From Emiliania huxleyi CCMP1516 (Eukaryota > Haptophyta > Isochrysidales > Noelaerhabdaceae): a stretch of 64,000 bases of DNA. The notes under the pieces are model-generated. The model was given only the letters and a program-made list of their open reading frames with translations. It was not told the DNA's origin and ran no database searches. A program made the position numbers and the translations under genes. Shown here one piece after another: positions 40,328 through 53,240 of the stretch (positions are counted from its first letter, which is position 1; every line of letters begins with the position of its first letter). The stretch covers positions 34,312 to 98,311 of the forward strand of contig NW_005200063.1 in NCBI RefSeq assembly GCF_000372725.1. The letters run 5' to 3'.

Positions 40328-40671
40328 NNNNNNNNNNNNNNNNNNNNNNNNNNNNNNNNNNNNNNNNNNNNNNNNNNNNNNNNNNNNNNNNNNNNNNNNN
40401 NNNNNNNNNNNNNNNNNNNNNNNNNNNNNNNNNNNNNNNNNNNNNNNNNNNNNNNNNNNNNNNNNNNNNNNNNNNNNNNNNNNNNNNNNNNNNNNNNNNN
40501 NNNNNNNNNNNNNNNNNNNNNNNNNNNNNNNNNNNNNNNNNNNNNNNNNNNNNNNNNNNNNNNNNNNNNNNNNNNNNNNNNNNNNNNNNNNNNNNNNNNN
40601 NNNNNNNNNNNNNNNNNNNNNNNNNNNNNNNNNNNNNNNNNNNNNNNNNNNNNNNNNNNNNNNNNNNNNNN
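40328..40671. other. Assembly gap (run of N)
   Basis: 344 undetermined bases. Frames that appear to cross it are artefacts. Confidence 1.
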
Positions 40672-41174
40672 GCGTCGCGAGAGACGAAGCCGCCGCGCCC
40701 GCTGTGGAGCCGCGCGTGGAGGTGCCGCCCCAGCCAGCCCCTCGCGAGGAGCCAGCCCCGGCCGCGCCACCGGCCGGCGAGGCGGCGGGCGGCGGCAGCG
40801 CAGCTGCAGGCAGCGGCGCGGCTGCAGGCGACGCGGCGGGCGGCAGCGCAGCTGTGCCTTTGGACGTTGAGGCGTCTCGCCAGGCGTCGTTTCAGGAGCA
40901 GTTTGGCCCGGCGGCGTGGCGCCCGAAGCCTCCCGTCGCGCCCGCTCCTTCCGCTGCCGCCCCTCTGGGAGTCCCGCCTGCGAAAGGTGCTCTGTCCCTC
41001 CCTCCTCCCAACCCGTCATGCGCTTGGATCCCGCCCGCGCTCGGTCGACTCCGCCTCGCCCCGTCGCAGGAACGACCGACTCTGGCTTGCCGAGTGCAGC
41101 AAGCGGCACTCCCTCCCCTCCTGACTGATCCCGCTCCGGCGGAGACCGGAGAGGCCAGGAGGATGCTCGACTAG
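40672..41174 (+). CDS. Partial 3' coding region after the gap, Ala/Pro-rich
   Basis: An open frame enters from the gap (EPRVEVPPQPAPREEPAPA and AAAGSGAAAGDAAGG-like low complexity), then VPLDVEASRQASFQEQFGPA and AWRPKPPV. A GTGCTC...CGTCGCAG intron may lie at about 41006-41068. It could be the C-terminal part of the VTA1-like gene or an unrelated gene. No domain is recognised. The stop is at 41172-41174 in the unspliced frame. Confidence 0.3.
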
Positions 41175-42201
41175 CCGGCTTTAGGGGGGGGGCCTAGCCA
41201 ACGCCCAAAAATCGTGATCTCGTGTATTACTGTGTGTCGTGTCGCCGCGGTCTTTAGCTTTTTCTGGCGGAGTCAGGGAATTGGTGTAGACCCCGCGGGC
41301 CCGCGTGGGCAAAAGCGCCGTCCAGGCCCCAGGCGCAAGGGGTAACGGTCTAATAGAGCGGGCCGCCGGCTGAGTTGTGTGTACATAGAGTGTACCCTGG
41401 GCTGGGTTTTTAGGCATTGTGGGGTTGGCACTCCCATCGACCCTCATGACCTCCTGCGGTCTCTGAGATGGACACCAGTAGGTGTGGGACCATAGCCAGG
41501 GTACACTCGAAGGCTGGGTAAGCAGTAGAGGTCGATACTCGACGCGTCCCACATGGTCTGTGTCGCTGTCGGCACTTGGGCCAGGTACCAATTTTGTCGA
41601 ATTTATTTCAAAATCTGCAGGCGCGGAGCGCCTGCGAAAATTTTGAAGAAATTTGCAGTCGGGCCTGATTTTCATCAAGATCTTTCAAATTTGCGGTGTG
41701 GAGTTGGGGGGTGGGTTAGGTTAGGGTTATTAGGGTTAGAGGGTTAGGGTTAGGGTTAGGGTTAGGGTCAGGGTCCGGGTTAGTCTGGTTGTGTCTGTAT
41801 ATGCCAGCGTTGCAGGGTTCTGCGCACTGCGCTGGGATCTGGCCCCACAGCGCCGACGACTAAGACTCAGCCCCACACGCTGACCTAGGGTTAGGGTTAG
41901 GGTTAGGGTTAGGGTTAGGGTTAGGGTTAGTCTTCTTGTGTTTGTATGCCAGCGTTGCAGAGTTCTGCGCTGGGATCTGGCCCCAGCGCCGACGAGTAAG
42001 ACTCAGCACCGCACGCTGACCCCACCAAGAGCCCGTGAGCGGCCAGGGAACTCAGGGAGGGTTGGTGGCCATGGTAGAAGTAAGATGTGGACGAGAGTAA
42101 TATCCAGGACATCCCCTACTCACCTAGAGCCCCAGGGTCTTATATTGCAATATATGCAAAACGATGACGGACGCTCACCGTGCAATATAATAAACGGAGC
42201 G
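41175..42201. other. Non-coding region with interstitial telomere repeats
   Basis: Besides the telomere-type arrays (separate entry), no gene is visible. It ends just past the 3' end of the flavodoxin-like gene. Confidence 0.5.
41713..42020. repeat. Interstitial TTAGGG arrays alternating with a ~100-bp duplicated unit
   Basis: (TTAGGG)n with variants lies at 41713-41772, and a pure array of about seven units at 41887-41932. Each is followed by a copy of the same unit: atgccagcgttgcag, then ctgggatctggccccagcgc and actcag, then cacgctgacc (about 41800-41885 and 41948-42020). The composite unit therefore repeats as telomere repeat plus unit. Arrays in TTAGGG orientation normally run toward a right-hand chromosome end. 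Confidence 0.9.
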
Positions 42202-42830
42202 TCACAGCGCCGCGCAGACGGCTCTGGCCCACGGAATAGCACTCTCCTCGGGACTCTGCAGCTCCACCTGCGTCGGCGGTCGGAGAGGAGCGGCGGTGAG
42301 GGGAGCGGCGTCGAGCTGATCCCTGAAACGAGGCCGCCGTGGCAGGCGAGCAGAGCAGGCGAGCAGAGGCAGTGAGGCAGTGAGGCAGATGGAAGAGGCA
42401 GGGAGATGGAGATGGCTTGCGAGGAAGGAGCTGGGCACGCCTCCATTGTTCCCATCTTTAGCAGCGCGGTGCAGCCGCCCGCGATGAGAGCCCGCTCGAC
42501 GCGGGACGCACCAGTGTACTTGTCGCCGTCTCCCAACTGCGCGGCCGAGTTAGCGCAGACAGAGGAAGCTAGGCCGAGTACCGCCGCCCGCCGTCCGATG
42601 GACTGCGAGTAGTTGGCAAAGTTTTCGGATCGGCGGAGGGCGCGCACAAACTGGCGCGCAGCGGGGCAGGGCTCGCCATCCGACTCGCATTCGACGACGA
42701 CCACGAGCACCGGCGCCTTCGACGTCTCCCACTCCTCCGATGCCGACCGGTCGCCAAGCTCCTGGCGCACACACTCGGCGATGTGAGGTGCCGACTCGCT
42801 TCCGAGCGAGATGACGCAGACCTTGGCCAT
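42202..42830 (-). CDS. Flavodoxin-like domain protein, two exons
   Basis: Minus strand, ATG at 42830 (MAKVCVISLGSESAPHIAEC). Exon 1 (42830-42439) follows the flavodoxin-like fold: VCVISLGSESAPHI as the phosphate loop position, APVLVVVVECESDGEPCPAA, RQFVRALRR, AAVLGLASSVCANSAAQLGD and KYTGASRVERALIAGGC. The intron (42438-42323) is GTGCCC...TTTCAG. Exon 2 (42322-42202) ends the chain with EESAIPWARAVCAAL. The product is 170 residues. The phosphate-binding loop SLGSESAPH lacks the usual T/S-x-T-G-N-T, so FMN binding is uncertain. Similar stand-alone domains occur beside diflavin reductases. The start is supported by the domain beginning at once. Confidence 0.7.
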
Positions 42831-43006
42831 TTTGCGGCCCGCCTGGACCTGGGGTGTCGCCGATGCCACCGGCCGAGCCTCCCTGCTCTGTTGGCGCGCA
42901 CCGCCTACCACAAAAGGGCAATATACCTAAGACACACAGTTGTACAAAAAAGAAATTTTCCCTGCGCGGGCTGCTGCCCCGTCGGGCCTCCGCCTGTCTG
43001 CCGCGG

Positions 43007-46000
43007 ATGTGGCCCTGCTGCGCGCTGCTCGCGATCGAGGCGGTAGCGCTGCAGTCGCCGTCGGCGGTCCGGCAGCTCCGGCTGCGTCCGCGCCGTGCCG
43101 CAGTCTTCCTCGCCAGCGCCGATCTCGATGACGATAATTGGGAGTCGGCGACTTGGGAGGTGTCGGTGCGCTTTGCCGACGACGACGCAGCCTCTCTCGA
43201 CGGCGGCCCCATCGACGTGGCTGCGGCGGACAGCGGAGCCGACGGCGCGGCGGTCGCTTCCGGCGCGGCGCGTGCAGATGCGGCTGGCGAGCTGCCGCGT
43301 GTGACAGAGGCAGACGGGCTGGCGGCAGGGCGAGGCGCTGCGGCCGCTGGGGACGACGAGGAGGATTGGGTCGAGCCCGAGGGGACGGCGGAGGACCTGG
43401 CGTGGGAGGAGGCGCGTCGTCCTCGCCGCGGCGTGGCGGCCTCCTCTCTTGTCACGCGCGGCGCTGTCTGGGCGTGTTTAGGTCGACTCCGTGGAGATGT
43501 ATCTGCCGCAGCTGCTCGAGCGCAAGTACGGGCCCAACTGGGAGGCCTTCGTGGACGAGGCCCTCGAGGCGGCCGACGCAGGCTACGACGGCGGCTCTGG
43601 CTGCGAGGCTGGCGGGAGGGAGCGGACAGCGGTGACGGATCTCCGGTCGGCCCTGTAGGAGGGTCGGGGTATGCTTCGGGGTCGACGGAGGCGTACGTCG
43701 GGTACGACGAGTTCGAGCTGCGCGCGATGATCAAAAAGGCGCAGGAGGCGGAGGCGGCGGACGGGGGTGGCGGCGGCGAGGAGGCGCCGTCGGGGTCCGA
43801 CCTGGCCGCCGCAGACTTGGCAGCCGCGCGAGCAGAGGCGGAGAGCTGGCTGTCTACCGCGGAGAGGGAGGCGTCGGCGCGGACGGCAGAGGCGACGCCC
43901 TCCGCAGCAGCAGCTCCCGCCGCACCGCCGCCGCCCGCCGAGGAGGAGGAGGCGGCGGCGGCGGCGCGTTCGCATGACCTGCCGCTGAGCGAGGGCGCGC
44001 GGAGCGGGGACGCGGCCGCGCTGTCCGACTCGCTGCAGGTCGAGCGCAGCAGCGCCTTCGCGCCGCCCGCCGCCGGCCCCGCAGCCACCCCGCGCCCCGC
44101 ACCGCCACCGCGCTGCCACACTACGCGCACACCAACCCGCCCTCTTTCCTCGTGCGCCCCGCGTGCCCCTCCCCCCCCACCACCCCAAACCCAAAGCCCT
44201 CACTGGCGACCCCGCCCCCCCCCGCCCCCCTCCCCCGCTTGCCCCCGCCCCCGGCTCTGCCTCAGGAGTACTTGCGCGCCGCGTCTCGCGGGGAGGCCGA
44301 GGCGCCGCCCGAGCTCTTCCCCGCGTCGGAGTGGCTGCAGGTCTTTACCCACAGCCCCACGCCCGAGCCTGTTCCTGCGCTCCTCAAGCAGTACCAAGGT
44401 AGCTCAAGCAGTAGCTGTTGCGCCACGGGCAGGTCTTCGCGTGCGCCACGCCCGAGCGCCGCTTCAGCATGATCTCGCAGACCTACGCCAACCTGCGCGT
44501 GCAGCTGGAGCCCTCCCCCCCTCCAGCCCTCCGCCAGCCCCGGACCCCTCCTCGGAGCCACCCCTAGGCGCGTCCTCCTCCACCGCAACTTCGCAGACTT
44601 CGCCTCGCTCGGCCACTCGACCTCAGACGACCTGAGCACTAAGGACCGGGCGCACCTCAAGGCACATACAACAAGACAGTCTCTCTAATATTATTCACAA
44701 AGGACCGGGCGCACCTCAAGGCAATCTCCCCGACCCCTCCCTCCGCTCCCCTCCCCTCCCCCTCCCCGCTCCCCTCCCCTACCCCTCCCCGCTCCCCTGC
44801 CCCCCTTCCACAGGCGCGCGCCGTGCACGAGGCGACCGGCCTGGCGGCGATTGCGGAGTCGACGATGGTGTACGTCGAGGCGACCGCTCAGAAGCCGGCG
44901 CCATGGCCGAGGCGAGTGGGGCGGCGGGGTGGTGCGGTGCTGCGGCCCACCCCGGTGCTGCTGCTGCTGCGGTAGGCGTCGGAGCGCGTCTTCGTCGAGT
45001 CGGACGAGAGCTGCATCGAGGCGCTCATCGGGAGGGCGCGGCCGGTGTCGGAGGAGGGGCGCGAGGTTGTGTTTGTGACCGAGACGGCATTCGTCTCTGA
45101 CGAGCTCGCGCTGCACGGCTACGGAGAGCTCCGGATGCCTGTCGCCTTTGCAGCGCAGGAGAGAGAGAAGCGGGGAGAGAGAGAGAGAGAGCCCGCGGCT
45201 GCTTCCCGCCGCCCCGCCGGGTGCGCCGGTGCGGTCACCTCGCCGGCGCCTCCGTAGGAGCACGCCACGATCGCACAGACCTCCGCGCACAACGCGCTCT
45301 TCGTCAAGGTCAGCGAGGTGAGCGCGCCGGCCGAGAGACAGCCGAGAGGCAGCCGAGAGGGGGGGAGGTCAGAGGGGGGAGGTCGGGGTTTCGCTCGAGG
45401 TCAGCGAGGTGGGGGGGAGGGGCGGGAAGGGGGGGGGGGGGGGGGGAACCCCACCCAAGCGGTACACTTTGGCGGTGTGTAGGGGGGGGGAGGGTATGGT
45501 GGCGGGGTTCGGCCGCGTCTCTGACGTCGAGGCGCGCGGTGCAGGCGCTCGGACTCGAGTTCGTCGGCAACGCCGCCTTCGACGAGTTTTACGAGATGCA
45601 GGTGCAGGAGCGGCACGGCACCCGCCGCAAGAAGACGGCGGGGCAGACGCTGCTCAAGGAGCGGCTGCTGCGAGAGGCGACCGTCCTCGACGCGGACATC
45701 CTCAAGGCGCGCTCCCTCCCTCCCCCCCCTCCCAGGTCCCTCCCAACCCCCCCCCCTCCCAACCCCCTCCCCCCCCTCCCCTCACCTCTGCACCTCCCCG
45801 CAGGTGTCCAGCTTCGTCAACCACATGGTCGACGTCGAGATGATGGAGGCGGCCGCGGCACGGCAGCGCGCCTCCCCCCCCGCGCCTGCCCCTCCCCACC
45901 CTCCCCCCCCCTGCCGCAAGGCGTGCGGCGAGGAGCTCGCCGAGCGGCTCGAGAAGCAGCAGCCGACTAAGGTCCTCACCGTCGAGGCGACGGGCCTGCT

Positions 46001-46728
46001 GCCCCGCCCTGCCGACATCTCCTAGACATGTCCGTGACACGTCCCCGACATGTCCTGTAGGCGACGGGCCTGCTGCCCGCCATGTTCGTCGCAAAGGCGC
46101 TCTCGTTGCCGTGCGTCTTTGCGCGCAAGCAGCGCCAGATCTCGATCTCAGACTCGTACCAGACGTCGTACAAGTCGACCGTCGCTTCGACGCCGCAGGA
46201 CCTGTACGTCTCGACAGAGTGAGATCTAGCCGAGATCTAGCCGAGATCTAGCCGAGATCTAGCCGAGATAGGACCTGTACGTCTCGACAGAGTGCTTCGC
46301 CGCCCCTTGCTTCGCCGCCCCTCCCGCCGCGCCGGCCTCCCCTACCCGACGGTACCCGAACCCACCCGTGGCGCGCCAGGTACCTCAACCCGTCCGACCG
46401 CGTGCTCATCATCGACGACTTCCTCGCCGGCGGCCGCACCGCCGACGCGCTCGTGCGGCTGTGCAAGATGGCGAACGCAAACGTGGTCGGCGGCGGCTTC
46501 CTGATAGAGAAGGCGGCCGACGCGGGCCGCGCCTTCCTCTCCGGGTACCAGATCCCGCTCGAGTCGATCGCGCTGGTCGAGGTCAAGGACGGCACCATCC
46601 ACGTCATCGAGCAGGACAGCCGCGAGGCGCCGGCGCAGCTGCAGTCCGAGGTGGCCGCCGTCGCGAGAAACTTTGACGACTCGCCCCCCGACGACGACGA
46701 CGACGGTCTCGTCCGTCTCAGTGTCTGA
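43007..46728 (+). CDS. Long multi-exon gene ending in a xanthine phosphoribosyltransferase domain
   Basis: ATG 43007 with a signal-like leader (MWPCCALLAIEAVALQSPSA). Early exons: 43007-43432; 43482-43611 (SVEMYLPQLLERKYGPNWEA); from 43659 (STEAYVGYDEFELRAMIKKA), then Ala/Glu-rich. Middle exons near 44275-44680 (EYLRAASRGEAEAPPELFPA; ACATPERRFSMISQTYANLR) and 44816-45157 (CIEALIGRARPVSEEGREVV) match no family I know. The C-terminal exons are 45258-45317, 45545-45706, 45804-45848, 45921-45986, 46061-46218 and 46380-46728. They form an Xpt domain: LLREATVLDADILKVSSFVN, TKVLTVEATGLLPAMFVAKA, and the PRPP loop VLIIDDFLAGGRT, then GGGFLIEKA. Xpt converts xanthine plus PRPP to XMP. Donors include GT, GC and possibly GA. 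The Xpt part is secure. Whether the N-terminal ~500 residues belong to the same protein is likely but unproven. Confidence 0.7.
46199..46293. repeat. Duplicated exon end around a GAGATCTAGCC array
   Basis: The last exon bases and donor, ggacctgtacgtctcgacag then agtg, occur at 46199-46221 and again inside the intron at 46270-46293. Between them are four copies of gagatctagcc. The intron's true donor is in the first copy (GA|GTGAG). Confidence 0.9.
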
Positions 46729-47110
46729 GAGATCGCTTGGTCGACTGGGCGGAACCGTGTGACCCACCTGCTGCTGCCAACACAGCGAGCAATCGTCAGA
46801 CGTGTCCACGCCTTGTGTCCTGCGGGGCCCTTGCCGTCCCCTCTTTTGGCTGTTGGCTTATTCGCGCGGCGTCCGGCGACGAGACGTGCATGTACAACTC
46901 GAGTGGTGTAAGTGTTTTCTCTTTACAGTAACGAAAAACTCCTTGCGAGATCGGATCCCGGGCTACGGGGCGGCCGCACCGAAATGAAAAGGTCGGAGAG
47001 CGCGGGAGGAGTCGCGCCCCGCAAGCGCAACTCGCTCTATCTGTTAATTCGCTGCCTCTCTCTGTGCGTGTTATCTCGCGCGGCATGCGCACGTGCCTCC
47101 CTCGCCCCCC
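46729..47110. other. Convergent intergenic region
   Basis: Between the Xpt gene and the minus-strand DnaJ gene. Nothing recognisable. Confidence 0.4.
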
Positions 47111-49258
<2,148 letters not shown>

Positions 49259-49325
49259 GGCAAGCGAGTGGTGCCCGCGACGAGCTGGGTGGGCACGGAA
49301 GAATTCTTGGCCCTGAGGCGCGCGA

Positions 49326-49399
49326 TTACATGTACAGAGTCTCCCATCCCTCCCTTGGGTTGTCTGTTTTCTTTCTTTCTTTCTTTTACAGGAGTCTCC
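49326..49399. repeat. TTTC-rich short insertion with ~12-bp flanking duplication
   Basis: tacagagtctcc (left) and tacaggagtctcc (right) flank catccctcccttgggttg, tctgttttc and (tttc)n. It is the same core as at 22.1 kb. It lies just upstream of the DnaJ gene start. Confidence 0.7.
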
Positions 49400-49441
49400 T
49401 TTTACACCAATGTATTACGCCCTGCAGACGCCAATGTACCC

Positions 49442-49735
49442 TCAGAGACTATGGAGAGTTCACGTCATGACGGTTAAAACGGCTGTTAACCGTCATGACG
49501 TGGTCAATATGTCATGACAGCGGCTGCGAAACGACAGCAGCAACGACGGCAGCAACGACAGCTGGTGACAGCTGGTGGCAGCTGGTGACAGCTGGTGACA
49601 GCTGGTGACAGCCAGCCGCTGCCAAGGAGGAGTGAAAGGCACCAGGAACAGTGACAGCCATAGTGACAGTGACAGTGAAGCCAGTGAATGCCAACGACAG
49701 GCGGTGACAATGTCAGCGCGGGGCCCCGCGAGTGA

Positions 49736-49792
<57 letters not shown>

Positions 49793-50926
49793 CGAGGCAG
49801 CGCCACAGGCACAGCCGTGAGGCAGCCATAGCCCTCGTGAACGGGCCCAACCGCCCACCCACCCATCTGTGCAGTACACCCCATGGACTAAAATAAGACA
49901 CCGGTGCGCGTGGATGTAGCTCTCAACGCCTGTTGCACAGCAGCGTTTGTACGTCTCACACATTTTGCAAAACTCCTGCTCCTCTGCCTCAGAATTTCTC
50001 TGTGTAGGGTGAGCCTGCTTTCTTGTAGCAGAGCAGAGCTCTCTACATGAGAGTTCCTGATCAACGCCACTTGTGGCTCGGCAATGGCCACCGTGGCCGG
50101 TGCGCTTTGACTCGCACAGTGAACGCCAGCCACGCGCGCCGTGCCTTCCTCCAGCCCACACGCGCGCATGCAGACTGCCGGTGACAGCATGCACCTTGAG
50201 AGGTTCAACCCGAGGTGTGTTGCTCAATGCTCTGCGCGTTTGCTTGTGATCGTGGATTTCAAGGTCCCAATCCTCGCGGCTGAGGATTGACACCGTTCGC
50301 TCGCGTGAGATTTTTGAGCGGCAGATGAACCAGCGCTGGAGCCCATCACGGCACATGCTGGAGGAAGGAGGGCAAGGGTTTTGCAGATTCTCCGACTCAC
50401 GCCCGCTGCTGCTGACCGTGCGTGGCTACTGTTGAGAGGGCTTCTCATGTGGCGTCGGGCGTGCGAGTGAGCGGTCTCGCGCGCATGCATCTATATCTTG
50501 AGTGTCCTGTCTCTCTCGCTAGTGGCACCACACACTGTCCTGCGGGGGTGCTCATGACAGCAGCAATGACAGCAGCAATGACAGCAGCAATGACAGCAGC
50601 AATGACAGCAGCAATGACAGCACAGCAGCAGCAACGACAGCGATGACAGCAGCAATGACAGCAGGAATGACAGCTGCGCAATTACAGCAGCAGTGACAGT
50701 TGGACCGTCGGGGATGGTTACGACAGCAGCAACGACAGCAGCAACGACAGCAGCAACGACAGCTGGTGACAGCTGGTGACAGCTGGTGACAGCTGGTGAC
50801 AGCTGGTGACAGGTAGGTGTCACTGTCGCTGTCGTTTGCTGTATGACAGCTGGCAGCTGTCATGACAGCGGCTAACCGTCATGACAGCGGCTAACCGTCA
50901 TGACGTGAACTCTCCATAGTCTCTCA
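49442..50926. mobile_element. Fold-back / terminal-inverted-repeat element, 1.48 kb, non-autonomous
   Basis: Left end gagactatggagagttcacg then tcatgacggtta; right end taaccgtcatgacgtgaact then ctccatagtctc is its exact reverse complement (32 bp). The trinucleotide tca lies outside both ends and may be the target-site duplication. Inside each end are runs of gacagctggt, then of gacagcagcaac or gacagc, plus repeated taaccgtcatgac palindromes. The only long frame (minus, 50356-49493) is mostly repeat-encoded Ser-Leu, with a non-repetitive N-terminal part I do not recognise (including CKMCETYKRCC). No transposase motif is seen. Confidence 0.85.
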
Positions 50927-51167
50927 CCGAAGGTACATGGAGTGAATCAGAGTGAAACTAGTGTCAATGAAACACGTGCTCTGGCTGAGCCGCTTTCGCT
51001 TAAAAAAAGAAAACGCGCCGCATAAAAAGACTTGCCCCTGATTGCTATCAAAGGTGCGTGGGGCTGTGAGGCCCGGCGGCCCCGCCCCCTCCGTCCCGCT
51101 GCTCGCGCCCCCGCCTTCTGCACTAGAGCGGCGCCTATCCCTGCGCGCAGGTCTCTCGACACAACCA

Positions 51168-51374
51168 ATGGCTCCTCTCCACTCCTTCTTCTGGGACAAC
51201 GCGACCCGCTTCGTCATTGGAAGCGGCTTTGCTGCCGGCGCCCTGTGGTACGTCACGCCCTACTTCGGGCCCGTCCTCGCCCAGCCGGAGAAGGCGGAGC
51301 AGGAGGCGCACGCTCTCAACCGCCGCTTCTCCTCCAACAAGCACATGCAGGCGCCTGTCGAGAAGGCGGCATGA
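51168..51374 (+). CDS. Small single-span membrane protein (possible mitochondrial subunit)
   Basis: 68 residues. The ATG at 51168 has favourable context (caaccATGG), and the upstream CGCGCAG may be an acceptor. The sequence has an N-terminal segment MAPLHSFFWDNATRFVIGSG, a short hydrophobic span (FAAGALWYVTPYFGPVL) and a charged tail QPEKAEQEAHALNRRFSSNK. Small proteins of this layout are common as accessory subunits of respiratory complexes, but no family can be named. It lies between two fold-back elements. Confidence 0.5.
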   Translation: MAPLHSFFWDNATRFVIGSGFAAGALWYVTPYFGPVLAQPEKAEQEAHALNRRFSSNKHMQAPVEKAA

Positions 51375-52354
51375 GAGACGCCCACCTCGCCGAGCTGTCC
51401 CACCTTGCCACGCCGTCGGCTGCTCGTTTGCGGCGCGTGGTCTCGTGGGTGGGTGCTAGTTAGCTGTGTCCTGCCCTCGCTGGGCCATCAGCGATCAGGT
51501 GTGCGTGTGAGGTGTGGTTGCCGCCTGCGCCAACCGTGCACGTCCTTGCGCGGTGAGTGCCACGAGTCTCTTTTTGTTATTTATTTGTTAGACTTGAAGT
51601 GTTCAAGGGAAAGGCGGTCGCACACCACGTCACACCCGCTCTTGGTCTTGGATGCCCAGCCTTGCCAAACTCGAGCGCGCATAGCGGGTCAGCAAGCCCT
51701 AAAACGGCGGGAGGGGTAGGGCTAAATCGATAGAGCTAGAGGGCTCAACCACCCCTCCACCCCTCCACCCTCCACCCCTCCACCCTCCCGGAGCGAGAGG
51801 GGTCCGTCCTCGAGCCCTCCCACTTCCACCCCTCCGACCGGAGGGCTCGCCAGCCCACAGGGCTGGAGGGGTCCCCGTCGGATCGGCGTCGGGAGGGCTC
51901 CACAGGGTCCCATAGGGCTAGCGCGCTGGGAGGGTGGAGCGGTCCACCGGGGAGAGGGGTCAGGAGGGCTGGGCGAGGCGGGAGGGGTGGTGGGGTCCAG
52001 GAGGGCTCGCGCCCCCCCGAGCTCGGGTGGTAGGCAAGAGGGCTCGGTCGCCGGGTGGGCTCGGAGGGACGGTCGGACAAAGAGAGGATCTTCGTGGCGG
52101 GAGGGCTCGAGAGGGGTCGGAAGGGCCTCCGGGAGGGTTCGCAAAAAAAGAATGGCGCGGCGCTTCCGAGTGCCCCACGAGAGGGTTAGAGGGGTCGGAG
52201 GGGTTTAGAGGGCTGGAGGGCTGCAGGCCTGCTGCCCGCCCATGGACGCGGGTCAACGGCGACGGCGCACGTGATCGAGGGACCGGCGACGGCGAATGAG
52301 CTGGTCTCTGCGCCGCACGACTTCACCCACGTTCGCGACTGTGGCCATCCAACA

Positions 52355-52404
52355 GTCTGCCGGCGCGGCGGGCGCATTCGAATGCGCCGGCCGCGCCGGC
52401 AGAC
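52355..52404. repeat. 50-bp near-perfect palindrome
   Basis: gtctgccggcgcggc...gcattcgaatgc...gccgcgccggcagac, centred on ttcgaa at 52378-52383, with one mismatched pair. It would form a 25-bp cruciform or hairpin. It sits in the unique core of the 51.7-53.7 kb element. Confidence 0.9.
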
Positions 52405-52939
52405 TGCCAGTGCTATCCGGGCGGGCCTGCTGCGGCAGGGCGCTGCAACGCCGCCGCCTCGCCGCCACAGCAGCGCCGCCCCCGCATGGCTGCCGCCAGC
52501 AATGTCGCCGCCAGCCGCCGCCCCCAGCCGCCGCCGCCAGCTGCCGCCAGCACTGCAGCGACAGCTCTCTCTGCTGCCCAGGCGCCGCCGCGGCCACGAG
52601 TGTCACCGCCACGAGTGCCGCCGCCGTCAGCGTCGCCATGGCCGCTGCCGCCGCCAGGCGGGCGAGCGAGGAGCTCCATATGAGTGTGTGTGTCTGGAGG
52701 CTGTGTGGCGCTTCCGTTTTAGCGGAGAAACCCCAGGTATTTCGACCAAACGCGCTTCGTGTTTGCCTTGAGGAGCGCAGCGACGAGTCCGTAAGGAGCG
52801 GCCCCAGCTTGCTGGGTGCGGCGCCGCCGCGCGCCGTATCGAGAGACTCTGTCGGGGCAGGTTAAAATAGCGCCGCAGGATCCTCCCCGGGCCGTCCGCG
52901 CACAGACCACGGAAACGCCACTTCCGTATGCCTGCAGGG

Positions 52940-53240
52940 TATCTTTAACCGAGCCCTCCGAGCCCTCCACACCCCTCCACACCCCTCCGACCCCTCCGAC
53001 CCCTCCGACCCCTCCGACCCCTCCGACCCCTCCGACCCCTCCACACCCCTCCGAGCCCCCCGAGCCCCCCGAGCCCTCCGACCCCTCCGACCCCTCCGAC
53101 CCCTCCGACCCCTCCGACCCCTCCGACCCCTCCGACCCCTCCGACCCCTCCACACCCCTCCGCGAGCCCTCCGAGCCCCCCGAGCCCTCCGACCCCTCCG
53201 ACCCCTCCGACCCCTCCGACCCCTCCGAGCCCCCCGAGCC
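52940..53240. repeat. (CGACCCCTC)n minisatellite
   Basis: Dozens of 9-base units cgacccctc, with cgagccccc, cgagccctc and cacacccct variants. Translations are Pro-Ser-Asp or Gly-Gly-Val runs on the two strands and are not regarded as protein genes. Confidence 0.95.

Noticed and set aside
40278-41174. Frames running through the N block
   Set aside because: The sequence is undetermined, so continuity cannot be claimed.
42540-44130. Long minus-strand Ser/Arg-rich frame
   Set aside because: Antisense to the first exons of the Xpt gene and overlapping the flavodoxin-like gene. No domain is present.
49500-50870. Regularly spaced gacagctggt / gacagcagcaa repeats considered as a CRISPR array
   Set aside because: The units are head-to-tail without unique spacers, lie between transposon-like inverted ends, and the DNA is eukaryotic.
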